Shown here piece by piece: positions 1 to 6,252 of a stretch of 24,672 bases of DNA. This DNA is from JAZQUM01 sp045631305 (GTDB taxonomy: Bacteria; Bacillota; Clostridia; Oscillospirales; Oscillospiraceae). The DNA is taken from positions 1 to 24,672 of the forward strand of contig JAZQUM010000094.1 in the NCBI GenBank assembly GCA_045631305.1. The letters run 5' to 3'. The notes beneath the pieces were generated by a model. It searched no databases, was not told the DNA's origin, and saw only the letters and a program-made list of their open reading frames with translations. The position numbers were made by a program, and so were the translations under genes. Every line of letters begins with the position of its first letter. The first letter of the stretch is position 1.

Positions 1-2
1 GG

Positions 3-287
3 CCCACAGAACGACATGGCTACGATCCGACTTCCTGCGGTGAAGTTTCCGCCGCCCGGGGTGATTGCCCGTGGTGCGGCTCGGCTTCGGTATATGCTGC
101 GGAGAAGTGCGAAGGCTGCGGCGGAGCGCGGGAGGCGAAAGATCTTTTATGCGAGGCTTGCGCCGCGGCGCTGCGAAAGAGCTTCAGCGGGTATTTACGG
201 GCCTTGACAGCTGCGGAGCGGGCCTATCTCGTGGCGGAAACGGAATACGGGGGATTGGAGGAGTTTTTCCTGGATGCCCCCACTTGA
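3..287 (+). CDS. Zinc-ribbon protein, phage-type, 5' end outside window
   Basis: An open frame runs from the window edge to TGA at 285-287 with no start codon inside, so this is the C-terminal ~94 residues of a longer protein. It carries three paired-cysteine knuckles, CPWCG, CEGCG and CEAC, which look like one or two zinc ribbons. After them comes an acidic helical tail containing ALTAAERAYLVAETEYGG. Similar small zinc-ribbon proteins with this tail occur in early regions of clostridial prophages (family recollection, not searched). It precedes the DUF6291 replication gene by 63 bp on the same strand, which fits a phage early operon. The role is unknown; nucleic-acid or protein binding is the usual guess for such knuckles. 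The frame is well supported because both other plus frames are rich in Arg/Gly and lack any recognisable motif. Confidence 0.7.
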   Translation, partial: PTERHGYDPTSCGEVSAARGDCPWCGSASVYAAEKCEGCGGAREAKDLLCEACAAALRKSFSGYLRALTAAERAYLVAETEYGGLEEFFLDAPT

Positions 288-350
288 TTGCGATTATTTC
301 TTATTTATTTGTTATTTAGCACCACAATGCTACAGAAAGGAGACAAAATC

Positions 351-1112
351 ATGGCGGCAGACACCACTGAAAAGCAGGCAACTTTTAAATTTTTCCGCTC
401 TTTTTACGAAGCTGCGCTGGAGATCGCAGATCCTGCGGAGCAGGCGGCTTTTTTCCGCTCCATCTGCGCCTATGCCCTGGATGGGGAGGTGACGGAAGCG
501 GTGGGCATTCCTGCCGCTATGTTCCGCCTGGTGCAGCCGGTGATCGACAAGAGTTTTGTCAATGCCAGAAAAGGCCGTTTGGGTGGGTTGAAAAGCCAGC
601 AGCTCTACCCTAATTCGACAAAAAACGACGCTTTGGCTCCGAGCACAGCTCCGACCACAGCTCCGACCACGGCTCCGACCACAGCTCCGACCACAGCTCC
701 GACCGACGCGCGTAAAAGGGAAGAAGGAAGAAAGGAAGAGGGAAGAAAGGAAGAAGGAAGAGAGGAAGAAGGAAGAGAGGAAGAGAAAAAGAAGCGGGAG
801 GAGGAATTCTCTCTCTTTTGGCAGGAATATCCGCGAAAAGTGGGGAAACAGGATGCTCTGCAAGCTTTTCTGGACTGCGAGGTGGGGGTGAGCCATCTTT
901 TGCGGGCTTTGGATAACCACAAGAAAAGCGAGGAGTGGCAGCGGCAGGCGGGGCGGTTTATCCCAAACCCTGCCAACTATCTTCGCTCCCGCCGCTTTGA
1001 AGACGTCTTTTTGCTGCCAGCTCTCTCCCCGCCGCCGCAAAGCACCTGCGACGATGCCATGCGGCACTATCTTGCCGCGCTGCACGAAAGGACACGAAAG
1101 GAGAAGTCATGA
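351..1112 (+). CDS. DUF6291-type phage replication protein with repeat linker
   Basis: The start is ATG at 351, with AAAGGAG at 336-342; the in-frame upstream ATG at 288 has no such site. The protein has 253 residues. Residues ~8-75 (FKFFRSFYEAALEIADP, then ICAYALDGE and MFRLVQPVIDKSF.NARKGRLGGLKS) match the DUF6291 pattern seen in phage and mobile-element replisome genes of Bacillota. An Ala-Pro-Thr repeat (~96-118) and a Glu/Arg/Lys/Gly repeat (~120-147) follow. The C-terminus has FWQEYPRKVGKQDALQAF and FIPNPANYLRSRRFED, typical of phage replisome-organiser C-terminal domains. A role in phage replication initiation is inferred from these families. The gene overlaps the next one at ATGA (1109-1112), so the two are translationally coupled. 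Confidence 0.8.
   Translation: MAADTTEKQATFKFFRSFYEAALEIADPAEQAAFFRSICAYALDGEVTEAVGIPAAMFRLVQPVIDKSFVNARKGRLGGLKSQQLYPNSTKNDALAPSTAPTTAPTTAPTTAPTTAPTDARKREEGRKEEGRKEEGREEEGREEEKKKREEEFSLFWQEYPRKVGKQDALQAFLDCEVGVSHLLRALDNHKKSEEWQRQAGRFIPNPANYLRSRRFEDVFLLPALSPPPQSTCDDAMRHYLAALHERTRKEKS
636..707 (+). repeat. 12-bp tandem repeat, six units
   Basis: The unit GCTCCGACCACA is repeated six times head to tail at 636, 648, 660, 672, 684 and 696. Single-base changes occur in units 1 and 3, and the last unit is diverged. It lies in frame inside the replication gene and encodes Ala-Pro-Thr-Thr steps, a flexible linker. The unit length is a multiple of three, so copy-number changes would keep the frame. 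Confidence 0.95.
720..794 (+). repeat. 15-bp purine tandem repeat inside an 81-nt all-purine tract
   Basis: Four 15-bp units of the type GAAGAAGGAAGAAAG begin at 720, 735, 750 and 765, and a degenerate fifth begins at 780. They encode EEGRK/EEGRE pentapeptides, a charged linker or helix. From 714 to 794 the plus strand has no pyrimidine at all. That makes an 81-nt homopurine-homopyrimidine block with mirror-like symmetry. Confidence 0.93.
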
Positions 1113-1345
1113 GCCGAGGAAATATTTGCCTGAATTGCCGCAACGCTGTGCCCTGCGGTGAGCGGGGCTGCAGCTGGTCCCGCTCCTTTATCCCGGTGGA
1201 GGGCTGGGTGGCGCGCCCCACGGTGTATCTTTCCTATTCCGCCCACGGCAGGCGGACTTTGATGCACTCTTTTGCTGTGCGCAGCTGCCCGCTTTTTCTG
1301 CCGGATGCGCCCCGCTGCGCCCTTGCCAGCGCTGCCAAAGGGTGA
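1109..1345 (+). CDS. Small Cys-rich phage protein
   Basis: This 78-residue protein starts at ATG 1109, overlapping the replication gene stop as ATGA. Four cysteines lie near the N-terminus (C7, C10, C16, C21) followed by WSRSFIPVEGW, and a later SCPLFLPD motif supplies another cysteine. This arrangement matches short conserved proteins found beside replisome genes in clostridial prophages, usually ending soon after CPLFxPD (family recollection). A zinc-binding fold is plausible, but the function is unknown. Its last codons lie inside the spacer of a good host-type promoter (1323-1351), so the tail ALASAAKG may come from a prophage-host junction rather than the original gene. No terminator follows. 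Confidence 0.72.
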   Translation: MSRGNICLNCRNAVPCGERGCSWSRSFIPVEGWVARPTVYLSYSAHGRRTLMHSFAVRSCPLFLPDAPRCALASAAKG

Positions 1346-1351
1346 TATACT
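1323..1351 (+). promoter_or_regulatory. Promoter for the membrane protein-HAD operon
   Basis: TTGCCA at 1323-1328, a 17-bp spacer and TATACT at 1346-1351, with TGA just before the -10. The expected transcription start is near 1358, which leaves a ~130-nt leader before the ATG at 1488. The element overlaps the last codons of the phage gene at 1109-1345. Confidence 0.72.
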
Positions 1352-1401
1352 GGATAATGAGGAAGTTTGGGAACGGTGGGAAATCGCTGTTCCGTTGGTA
1401 T

Positions 1402-1421
1402 GGCGCTGCCATGGCAGCGCC
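1402..1421 (+). promoter_or_regulatory. Perfect 20-bp palindrome in the leader
   Basis: GGCGCTGCCATGGCAGCGCC is its own reverse complement. It lies ~44 nt after the predicted start of transcription and 66 nt before the ATG at 1488. It could be an operator read as duplex DNA or a tight RNA hairpin. No U-run follows, so a terminator is unlikely. Confidence 0.55.
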
Positions 1422-1487
1422 TTGGCAGAGAAGGCTTACTTTTTTGCTTCACGATTTACAAAAATCCCCCCTGTTGGAGGTAATTTT

Positions 1488-2252
1488 ATGAACATCCGCC
1501 GTTACAGCGTTTTGGCCGCTCTGGTGGGCGCCGCCTTTTTCGCCCTGCGTTTACTGCAGCAAAAATCCGGGTTTGAAGCCGAGACGGGCCTTGCCGTCAG
1601 CGGCAACGTGCCTGCCATCATCCTGCCTGTGCTGATGCTTCTGACAGCAGCCGCTCTGGTGGTGGCGGTGCGCAGAGGAGCCTTTAAGGTCCTTATGGCA
1701 AAAGCCCCCTTTGCCGCCCTTTTCACTCTGGAGTGCAAGACCCTGCCCAAGACTTTGGCCGTGGGCGGCGTGATGGCCATGGTAGTGGCCGGCGGCGTGG
1801 AAGTTTTCAACGCGGTGATGGTGGGCCGGGACGTGCTGAGCCTTGCGGCAGGCGCGCTTTTGGTGGTGGCCGGTGTGTGCCTTTTCGGCGCGGTGAAGGC
1901 TTTGAGCTGCGGCGAAGAAGGGGATGGCACCTACTATCTTGCCGCTGTGTGCTGCGCTGTGGTGCAGCTGGTGGCAAGCTACCGCATGTATGCCATTGAC
2001 CCGGTGGTGCAGGGTTATTACGTGGAGCTTCTCTGTCTGGTGGCTCACGTTCTGGCATTTTACGCTTTGTGCACCCTCTATTTTACCCACCGCGGTTTTG
2101 GCCGCTTCCTTTTCTTCACGCTGGCGGCGCTGGTGCTGACCCTCACCTCCCTTGCTGACGGACACGGCCTTTCCGAAATGCTGATGTTCCTTGGCATGAG
2201 CGGCGCGGAAGTGGGCCTTTTGCTCTCGGCAGCTGAGGGGTTGGACAAATAA
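1488..2252 (+). CDS. Multi-spanning membrane protein, unknown function
   Basis: The start is ATG at 1488, with GGAGG at 1476-1480. The open frame extends further upstream, but that part crosses the promoter and lacks a ribosome site. The protein has 254 residues. It is mostly hydrophobic, with about seven predicted membrane segments, for example around residues 8-22, 38-60, 80-100, 110-130, 145-165, 175-200 and 205-230, separated by short loops. A conserved-looking loop contains TLECKTLPKTLAVGG. I do not recognise a named family. The HAD hydrolase starts 14 bp downstream on the same strand, so the two are probably cotranscribed from the promoter at 1323-1351. Cytoplasmic membrane location is inferred from hydropathy only. 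Confidence 0.8.
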   Translation: MNIRRYSVLAALVGAAFFALRLLQQKSGFEAETGLAVSGNVPAIILPVLMLLTAAALVVAVRRGAFKVLMAKAPFAALFTLECKTLPKTLAVGGVMAMVVAGGVEVFNAVMVGRDVLSLAAGALLVVAGVCLFGAVKALSCGEEGDGTYYLAAVCCAVVQLVASYRMYAIDPVVQGYYVELLCLVAHVLAFYALCTLYFTHRGFGRFLFFTLAALVLTLTSLADGHGLSEMLMFLGMSGAEVGLLLSAAEGLDK

Positions 2253-2266
2253 GAAAGGAACTGGAC

Positions 2267-2974
2267 ATGGCAATTACCACCGTATTTTTTGATCTGGACG
2301 GGACGCTGCTGCCCATGGATCAGGAAGTTTTCGTAAAGGACTACATCACTCGCCTTTGCCTGTATCTGGCACCTCACGGCTATGACCCCAAGAAGGTCTC
2401 CGAAGCGCTGTGGATCGCCACCCAGGCGGCAGTGAAAAATGACGGTGCTGTAGGAAACGACAAGCGGTTCTGGGACGCATTTTCCGCCCTTTTGGGAGAA
2501 GGCGTTTTGAAGATGGACCAGGTTTTTGACGATTTCTACCGCGATGAATTCCCCAAGGTGAAAAAAAGCGTGGGCTTCAACCCCAGATCGGCAGAGCTGA
2601 TCCGCGCGCTCAAGGCGCGGGGCAAGCGCTGCGTGCTGGCCACCAACCCCGTGTTCCCCGGGGCGGCTACCTACCAGCGCATTGGCTTTGCGGGGCTGGA
2701 CAAGGAGGACTTTGAATACGTCACCGTGTTTGAAAACAGCTCTTTCTGTAAGCCCAATCCCGCCTACTACCGGGAGATCATGGATAAGCTGGGCCTTGCG
2801 GCGGAAGAGTGCTGCATGGTGGGCAACGATGCCTGCGAGGACGTGGCAGCGCAGGAGGCAGGGCTTGAAGTATTTTTGCTGACCGACTGCCTGATCAACA
2901 GCAAAAATGCGGACATCTCCCACATCCCCCACGGGGATTTTGACGCGCTGGAAGCGTGGCTGGAAACCAAATAA
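2267..2974 (+). CDS. HAD family hydrolase (HAD-IA type phosphatase)
   Basis: A 235-residue protein with all four HAD motifs. Motif I is FFDLDGTL (D9 nucleophile, D11 acid/base). Motif II is the Thr in LATNPVFPG (~127-135). Motif III is the Lys in CKPNPAYY (~162). Motif IV is MVGNDACEDV (~183-192), which binds Mg. The helical insertion between motifs I and II (residues ~17-95) is a C1 cap, as in the phosphoglycolate phosphatase/haloacid dehalogenase branch. The substrate cannot be told; a small phosphate ester in the cytoplasm is likely. AAAGGAACTGGAC supplies the ribosome site before ATG 2267. It is the second gene after the membrane protein and is followed directly by a GAAA-loop hairpin. 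Confidence 0.9.
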   Translation: MAITTVFFDLDGTLLPMDQEVFVKDYITRLCLYLAPHGYDPKKVSEALWIATQAAVKNDGAVGNDKRFWDAFSALLGEGVLKMDQVFDDFYRDEFPKVKKSVGFNPRSAELIRALKARGKRCVLATNPVFPGAATYQRIGFAGLDKEDFEYVTVFENSSFCKPNPAYYREIMDKLGLAAEECCMVGNDACEDVAAQEAGLEVFLLTDCLINSKNADISHIPHGDFDALEAWLETK

Positions 2975-2979
2975 AAAGA

Positions 2980-3005
2980 AAAGCGCTGTCGAAAGACAGC
3001 GCTTT
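2980..3005 (+). terminator. GAAA-loop hairpin after the HAD gene
   Basis: AAAGCGCTGTC (2980-2990) and GACAGCGCTTT (2995-3005) pair perfectly around a GAAA loop closed by C-G. The following T-run is weak and interrupted (TGTCCGTTTT), so termination may be partial. The hairpin starts five bases after the HAD stop codon. Confidence 0.7.
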
Positions 3006-3092
3006 GTCCGTTTTATGGGACAGATAATGGTGTATTCTCAAAGCATAGATCACAAACGTTGCTGCGGCGCTGCCGCGGAAAGGAGATACACC

Positions 3093-3458
3093 ATGAAAAA
3101 GAACGTTGCACTTTTGCTCTTTGCCTTTGTTTTGGCGGCTGCTTCTCTGGGGGCATTCCCTGCGGCGGCACCCATTGTTTTGGCGGCGGCGCTGCTTTCG
3201 GGGGTGAATGCCCTGAGTTTGGCAGCAGGTTTTGGCATGAGCCCCGCGGTATGGAATCTTTACACCGCCCTTTGCGGTTTTCGCGGCGCGCTGATGCTGG
3301 GTTCTGCCGCGGTGCTTGGCGGCGGTGCCCAAGGTGCGCTCTTTGGCCTTGGACGGGAATACGCAGTGGTATCCCTGGTGATTTTCGGCGTGTGCGCTGC
3401 GGTGGAATACCGCCGGGTACAGGCAAGACGCGCCCGCCGCAGCCGGGCAGGGGCGTGA
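3093..3458 (+). CDS. Small hydrophobic membrane protein
   Basis: A 121-residue protein starting at ATG 3093, with AAAGGAG at 3079-3085. An upstream in-frame extension exists but crosses the terminator hairpin and has no ribosome site. The first ~20 residues resemble a signal or first membrane segment (KKNVALLLFAFVLAAASLG). About three more hydrophobic segments follow, around residues 24-45, 55-85 and 88-108. The end is strongly basic (RRVQARRARRSR), which places the C-terminus in the cytoplasm by the positive-inside rule. I do not recognise the family. It converges on the LysR gene and shares a bidirectional terminator with it. Confidence 0.7.
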   Translation: MKKNVALLLFAFVLAAASLGAFPAAAPIVLAAALLSGVNALSLAAGFGMSPAVWNLYTALCGFRGALMLGSAAVLGGGAQGALFGLGREYAVVSLVIFGVCAAVEYRRVQARRARRSRAGA

Positions 3459-3473
3459 AGCGGGATGGCAAAA

Positions 3474-3500
3474 AAAGAGAGTGCCCATGGCACTCTCTTT
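3474..3500 (+). terminator. Bidirectional terminator between convergent genes
   Basis: AAAGAGAGTGCC (3474-3485) pairs perfectly with GGCACTCTCTTT (3489-3500) around a three-base loop. A-rich sequence flanks one side and T-rich the other, so it can stop transcripts from both the small membrane protein and the LysR gene, which ends at 3504. Confidence 0.8.
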
Positions 3501-3503
3501 GCA

Positions 3504-4466
3504 TTATTCCTGTGCGCTGTCCAGTTCGCGGCAGACTTCTTCTGCGATGCGGATGAATTCCTTGGTGGTGCGGCTGGAGTAGCGGCCTGCCTTGCGGCCG
3601 ATATACAGCGTGCGGCGGGCACGGGTGGAATTGAGTTTGTAGAAAGAAACGCTGCCATCGTCCACACCGCTGTAGACCAGCGTGTCGGTGACGAAGGCTA
3701 CCCCCAACCCTGCGCGGGCGGCATTGAAAGAGGTCATCTGCTGGTTCAGGTAGATCACCTTTTCCGGCTGGAAGCTCTGCTCCACGAAAATGGCGGTGGC
3801 GCGCTCATACATGTCGTTGCCGCGCTTGAGCAACAGGAAGGTCTCCCGCTCCAGCATGCTCAGGTCAATGCGGGGGCAATCGGCAGAGAGATGGCGGCGG
3901 GCCTGCACATCCTCGGCGGTGAGCTGATAAGCCTTCAAGTTTTTGTTGGCTGCGGCTTCCACCGGCACGGCCAGCAGAATATTTTCATCCAGAATGGGGG
4001 AGGACTCGTACTCAGCGGCGTCAAAATTATAGTCCAGCAGCAGGTCGATCTCGCCCATCAGCAGCTTTTCGCGGAGATCTGCGCTGGCGCCCTCGTTCAG
4101 CTCCAGACGGATGCCGGGATAGCGGCGGGTGAATTCCCGCATGATGCGGGGCAGCAGGAAGAAAGAGACCAGCGTTGCCGCAGAAACGGAGAGATAGCCG
4201 GTTTTGGACTGGTCCAGATCGTTGAGCTCATAGACGAAGTCTTTTTGCACGCAGTAGATCTTCTCCACGGCTTTGATGTAAGCTTCGCCCGCCTCTGTCA
4301 AAGCGATGGGGTTGGAGTTGCGGTCAAAAAGCTCGGTGCCGATCTTCTGCTCCACTTTCTTGATGGCAGCCGACAGAGCGGGCTGGGAGATATACAGGTT
4401 TTTGGCGGCTACGGTGAAGCTCTTTTCCTTGTAGACTTCATAAACATAGTCCATGCTGCGGAACAT
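3504..4466 (-). CDS. LysR family transcriptional regulator
   Basis: A 320-residue protein. The start is ATG at 4466, where AAAGGAGGG lies eight bases upstream on the minus strand; the in-frame ATG nine codons earlier would overlap that ribosome site. The N-terminal winged helix is the standard LysR form: YEVYKEKSFTVAAKNLYIS, then QPALSAAIKKVEQKIGTELF, DRN and ALTEAGEAYI (residues ~7-65). The rest is the type 2 periplasmic-binding-like effector domain, with TGYLSVSAAT at ~90 and FNAARAGLGVAFV at ~245. The effector is unknown. It is divergent from the nuclease pair at 4682-5954 across a 215-bp space holding promoters in both directions. Control of that pair is the natural guess, along with autoregulation through the palindrome at 4494-4506. 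Confidence 0.92.
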   Translation of the reverse strand: MFRSMDYVYEVYKEKSFTVAAKNLYISQPALSAAIKKVEQKIGTELFDRNSNPIALTEAGEAYIKAVEKIYCVQKDFVYELNDLDQSKTGYLSVSAATLVSFFLLPRIMREFTRRYPGIRLELNEGASADLREKLLMGEIDLLLDYNFDAAEYESSPILDENILLAVPVEAAANKNLKAYQLTAEDVQARRHLSADCPRIDLSMLERETFLLLKRGNDMYERATAIFVEQSFQPEKVIYLNQQMTSFNAARAGLGVAFVTDTLVYSGVDDGSVSFYKLNSTRARRTLYIGRKAGRYSSRTTKEFIRIAEEVCRELDSAQE

Positions 4467-4493
4467 GAAGATCCCTCCTTTGAGGCGAGGCAC

Positions 4494-4506
4494 ATAAATT
4501 ATTTAT
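4494..4506 (-). promoter_or_regulatory. AT palindrome in the LysR leader
   Basis: ATAAATTATTTAT is a perfect inverted repeat around one central base. It lies ~23-35 nt after the predicted transcription start of the LysR gene and just before its ribosome site. This position would suit an autorepression operator. AT-rich palindromes also arise by chance, so support is modest. Confidence 0.4.
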
Positions 4507-4535
4507 ATGACTCTGCGGGTTTTTGCTGTGATTTA

Positions 4536-4563
4536 ATTATACGCCCTCTGCTGTGGATTGCAA
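4536..4563 (-). promoter_or_regulatory. Promoter of the LysR gene
   Basis: Read on the minus strand: TTGCAA (4563-4558), a 16-bp spacer and consensus TATAAT (4541-4536). The ATG is ~63 nt past the expected start of transcription. Confidence 0.75.
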
Positions 4564-4627
4564 GAGTTTTTTGCGGGGGATGAAATGTTTTGCGCTCTGC
4601 CCGGGCGCAAGGGTGGCGCTTTGGCTC

Positions 4628-4656
4628 TTGCGTCGGTGGGATGAGGGGAGTACAAT
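4628..4656 (+). promoter_or_regulatory. Promoter of the nuclease gene pair
   Basis: TTGCGT at 4628-4633, a 17-bp spacer and TACAAT at 4651-4656. The expected start of transcription is near 4663, leaving a leader of ~19 nt that contains the AGGAGG ribosome site before ATG 4682. Confidence 0.75.
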
Positions 4657-4681
4657 AGAGGAAAGAAAAGGAGGCGGCGGA

Positions 4682-5047
4682 ATGAAGATTTTCCTTTGCA
4701 TTGATGATAATTTCGGCATGGCTTTTAACGGCCGCCGCCAAAGTCGGGACAGCGCCGTGGTGGAAGATATTCTCACGACTTGCGGCGGAAAACCCCAGAT
4801 GGACGCGCGGTCAGAAAAGCTCTTTGGCCAGAGCGAAAGGGTGGAGGACGCCTATTTCATGGAATTTGACTGTGAGGAAGGGCGTCTTGCCGCAGCGGAG
4901 ACCCTTGTAGTCTACCGCTGGAACCGCGCCTACCCCGCGGACGTGAAGTTCACCATGCCCCAAGGTTTTGCCTTAAAGGAGAGCCGGGATTTTGCAGGCT
5001 CTTCCCACGAAAAGATCACAAGAGAGGAATATATCCGTGAGAAATAA
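4682..5047 (+). CDS. Conserved 121-aa protein coupled to nuclease gene
   Basis: Begins at ATG 4682 with AAGGAGGC upstream. Its first residues, MKIFLCIDDNFGMAFNGRRQ followed by SRD, resemble a clostridial family of short soluble proteins that I recall as sometimes labelled ribonuclease Z in databases. No metallo-beta-lactamase HxHxDH motif is visible here, so that label should not be used. The second half contains YFMEFDCEEG and VVYRWNRAYPADVKF. There is no signal peptide, so it should be cytoplasmic. The downstream lipoprotein nuclease starts 11 bp before its stop codon, in another frame, which argues for translational coupling and a shared purpose. The function is unknown. Confidence 0.75.
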   Translation: MKIFLCIDDNFGMAFNGRRQSRDSAVVEDILTTCGGKPQMDARSEKLFGQSERVEDAYFMEFDCEEGRLAAAETLVVYRWNRAYPADVKFTMPQGFALKESRDFAGSSHEKITREEYIREK

Positions 5048-5954
5048 AAAACTGTTTTTACCCCTGCTTCTTTTGATATTTGCGCTGCTTTGCGGCTGCT
5101 CCGGCTACGATGTGGGCATCATCGGCGGCGCAGACGGCCCTACCGAGATCATCGTGGGGGACGGTGCAGAAAATGACGATGTTGCCGGCACTGCCCTCAC
5201 CGCTGCCAGCTATGCAGGGGAGCCTTACGAGGTGGTCAACGGCAACGTGCCCTATTTTACCCAGGATGAAATCACCGACGTGGGGTTTGAGACCTTTGCG
5301 GAGCTGGATATCTACGGCCGCTGCGGCGTCACCATGGCCTGCGTGGGGCAGGAGATGATGCCCACCGCGGAGCGCGAGAGCATCAGCCATGTGTATCCTT
5401 CCGGATGGGTCAACCGCAGCTACGCCTTTGTGGACGGCAAGTATCTCTACAACCGCTGCCACCTTATCGGCTTCCAGCTGACGGGGGAAAATGACAACGA
5501 GTGCAACCTCATCACCGGCACCCGCTACATGAACGTGCAGGGCATGCTGCCCTTTGAAAACATGGTGGCGGACTACGTGAAAGAAACGAATAACCACGTT
5601 ATGTACCGCGTGACCCCCATCTATCAGGGGGACAATCTGGTGGCGGAAGGCGTTTTGATGGAAGCTTACAGCGTGGAAGATGAGGGCGACGGCGTTCTTT
5701 TCTGCGTGTTCTGCTTCAACGTGCAGCCCGGCGTCAGCATTGATTATGAGACGGGCGAAAATGAGGAAGACCCCACCGCTTTTGTTGGCGGCGAACAGGG
5801 GGATTACGTGCTGAATGTTTCTTCCAAGAAATTCCACGACCCCGATTGCTCAGGGGCCCGTGACATGAAGGCGGAAAACCGCCAGGAATACAGCGGCAGC
5901 CGCGAGGCGCTCATCGCGCAGGGTTATGCCCCCTGCGGCAGCTGCGAGCCGTGA
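5037..5954 (+). CDS. Secreted lipoprotein DNA/RNA non-specific endonuclease
   Basis: The likely start is GTG 5037 (AGAGAGGAA upstream), which gives a clean signal peptide; the open frame extends back to ATG 4992, but that would put charged residues ahead of it. Length 305 residues. The signal peptide has lipobox LLCGC (Cys21), so the protein is predicted to be anchored on the outer face of the membrane. Residues 26-40 hold VGIIGGADGPTEIIV, a motif otherwise familiar from Na+-pumping decarboxylase beta subunits. The nuclease core of the EndA/DNA-entry type is at ~64-235: YNRCHLIG with catalytic His142 (the family usually has DRGH), then NLITGTRYMN and a second conserved block, MLPFENMVADYV. 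The C-terminus (~257-305, HDPDC..., EYSGSREALIAQGYAPCGSC) is an Ada-like Cys/His metal-binding module common on clostridial surface proteins. It may digest extracellular nucleic acid or handle incoming DNA. Confidence 0.88.
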   Translation: MRNKKLFLPLLLLIFALLCGCSGYDVGIIGGADGPTEIIVGDGAENDDVAGTALTAASYAGEPYEVVNGNVPYFTQDEITDVGFETFAELDIYGRCGVTMACVGQEMMPTAERESISHVYPSGWVNRSYAFVDGKYLYNRCHLIGFQLTGENDNECNLITGTRYMNVQGMLPFENMVADYVKETNNHVMYRVTPIYQGDNLVAEGVLMEAYSVEDEGDGVLFCVFCFNVQPGVSIDYETGENEEDPTAFVGGEQGDYVLNVSSKKFHDPDCSGARDMKAENRQEYSGSREALIAQGYAPCGSCEP

Positions 5955-5974
5955 AAATAAAAGAGAGAGTCGAA

Positions 5975-6252
5975 GGCGGCGCTCCATAAGGGAGTTACCC
6001 GCTTCAAAAAGGGAGTTTTCCCCCAATAGTGCGTTAAAAAGCCACGGTATGCGACAGCATTACCGTGGCTTTTTGCCTGCTCTTGAAGAAAAACTTTTCT
6101 TTTTGAAGTGCTATGCAGTTTTGCGCGAGAGGTTTTTTCTTGCAGGTGTTCCATGAGGACGCAGGAATACTTTGTGTATTTCAAGGGCGAATGGGATGCC
6201 TGCGGGGAAAAAGATATGAGCAAAACCGGATAAATCCCTATGGAACGCCGCC
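5975..6252. mobile_element. MITE-like element with terminal inverted repeats, no transposase
   Basis: The left end GGCGGCGCTCCATAAGG (5975-5991) mirrors the right end, which reads GGCGGCGTTCCATAGGG in reverse complement (6252-6236). Weaker matching extends to ~30 bp. A base A before and T after would lengthen the repeats by one. The flanks are the two arms of a terminator; comparing them with an intact copy suggests duplication of only 1-2 A residues. Inside lie a 14-bp hairpin (6036-6074) and the pair CTTCAAAAAG (6002-6011) / CTTTTTGAAG (6099-6108), giving nested folding. No credible gene is present. Together with the flanking arms it fills the gene-free stretch 5955-6287. Confidence 0.78.
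6036..6074 (+). other. Terminator-like hairpin inside the element
   Basis: AAAAAGCCACGGTA (6036-6049) and TACCGTGGCTTTTT (6061-6074) pair perfectly over 14 bp around an 11-nt loop, with A-run and T-run shoulders on opposite sides. It could replace the disrupted terminator in both directions. Confidence 0.7.

Noticed and set aside
636..794. Possible CRISPR array
   Set aside because: Units are directly adjacent without spacers, are 12 and 15 bp long and translate in frame as linkers.
1357..1491. 44-codon frame overlapping the membrane-protein ATG
   Set aside because: It would start at the predicted transcription start without a ribosome site, and its sequence looks unconstrained. The stop overlap with ATG 1488 is probably chance.
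4682..5047. Ribonuclease Z
   Set aside because: No metallo-beta-lactamase metal motif and far too short, despite the label used for similar proteins.
6153..6233. 26-codon frame inside the MITE-like element
   Set aside because: No ribosome site, too short and without a known motif. The element looks non-coding.
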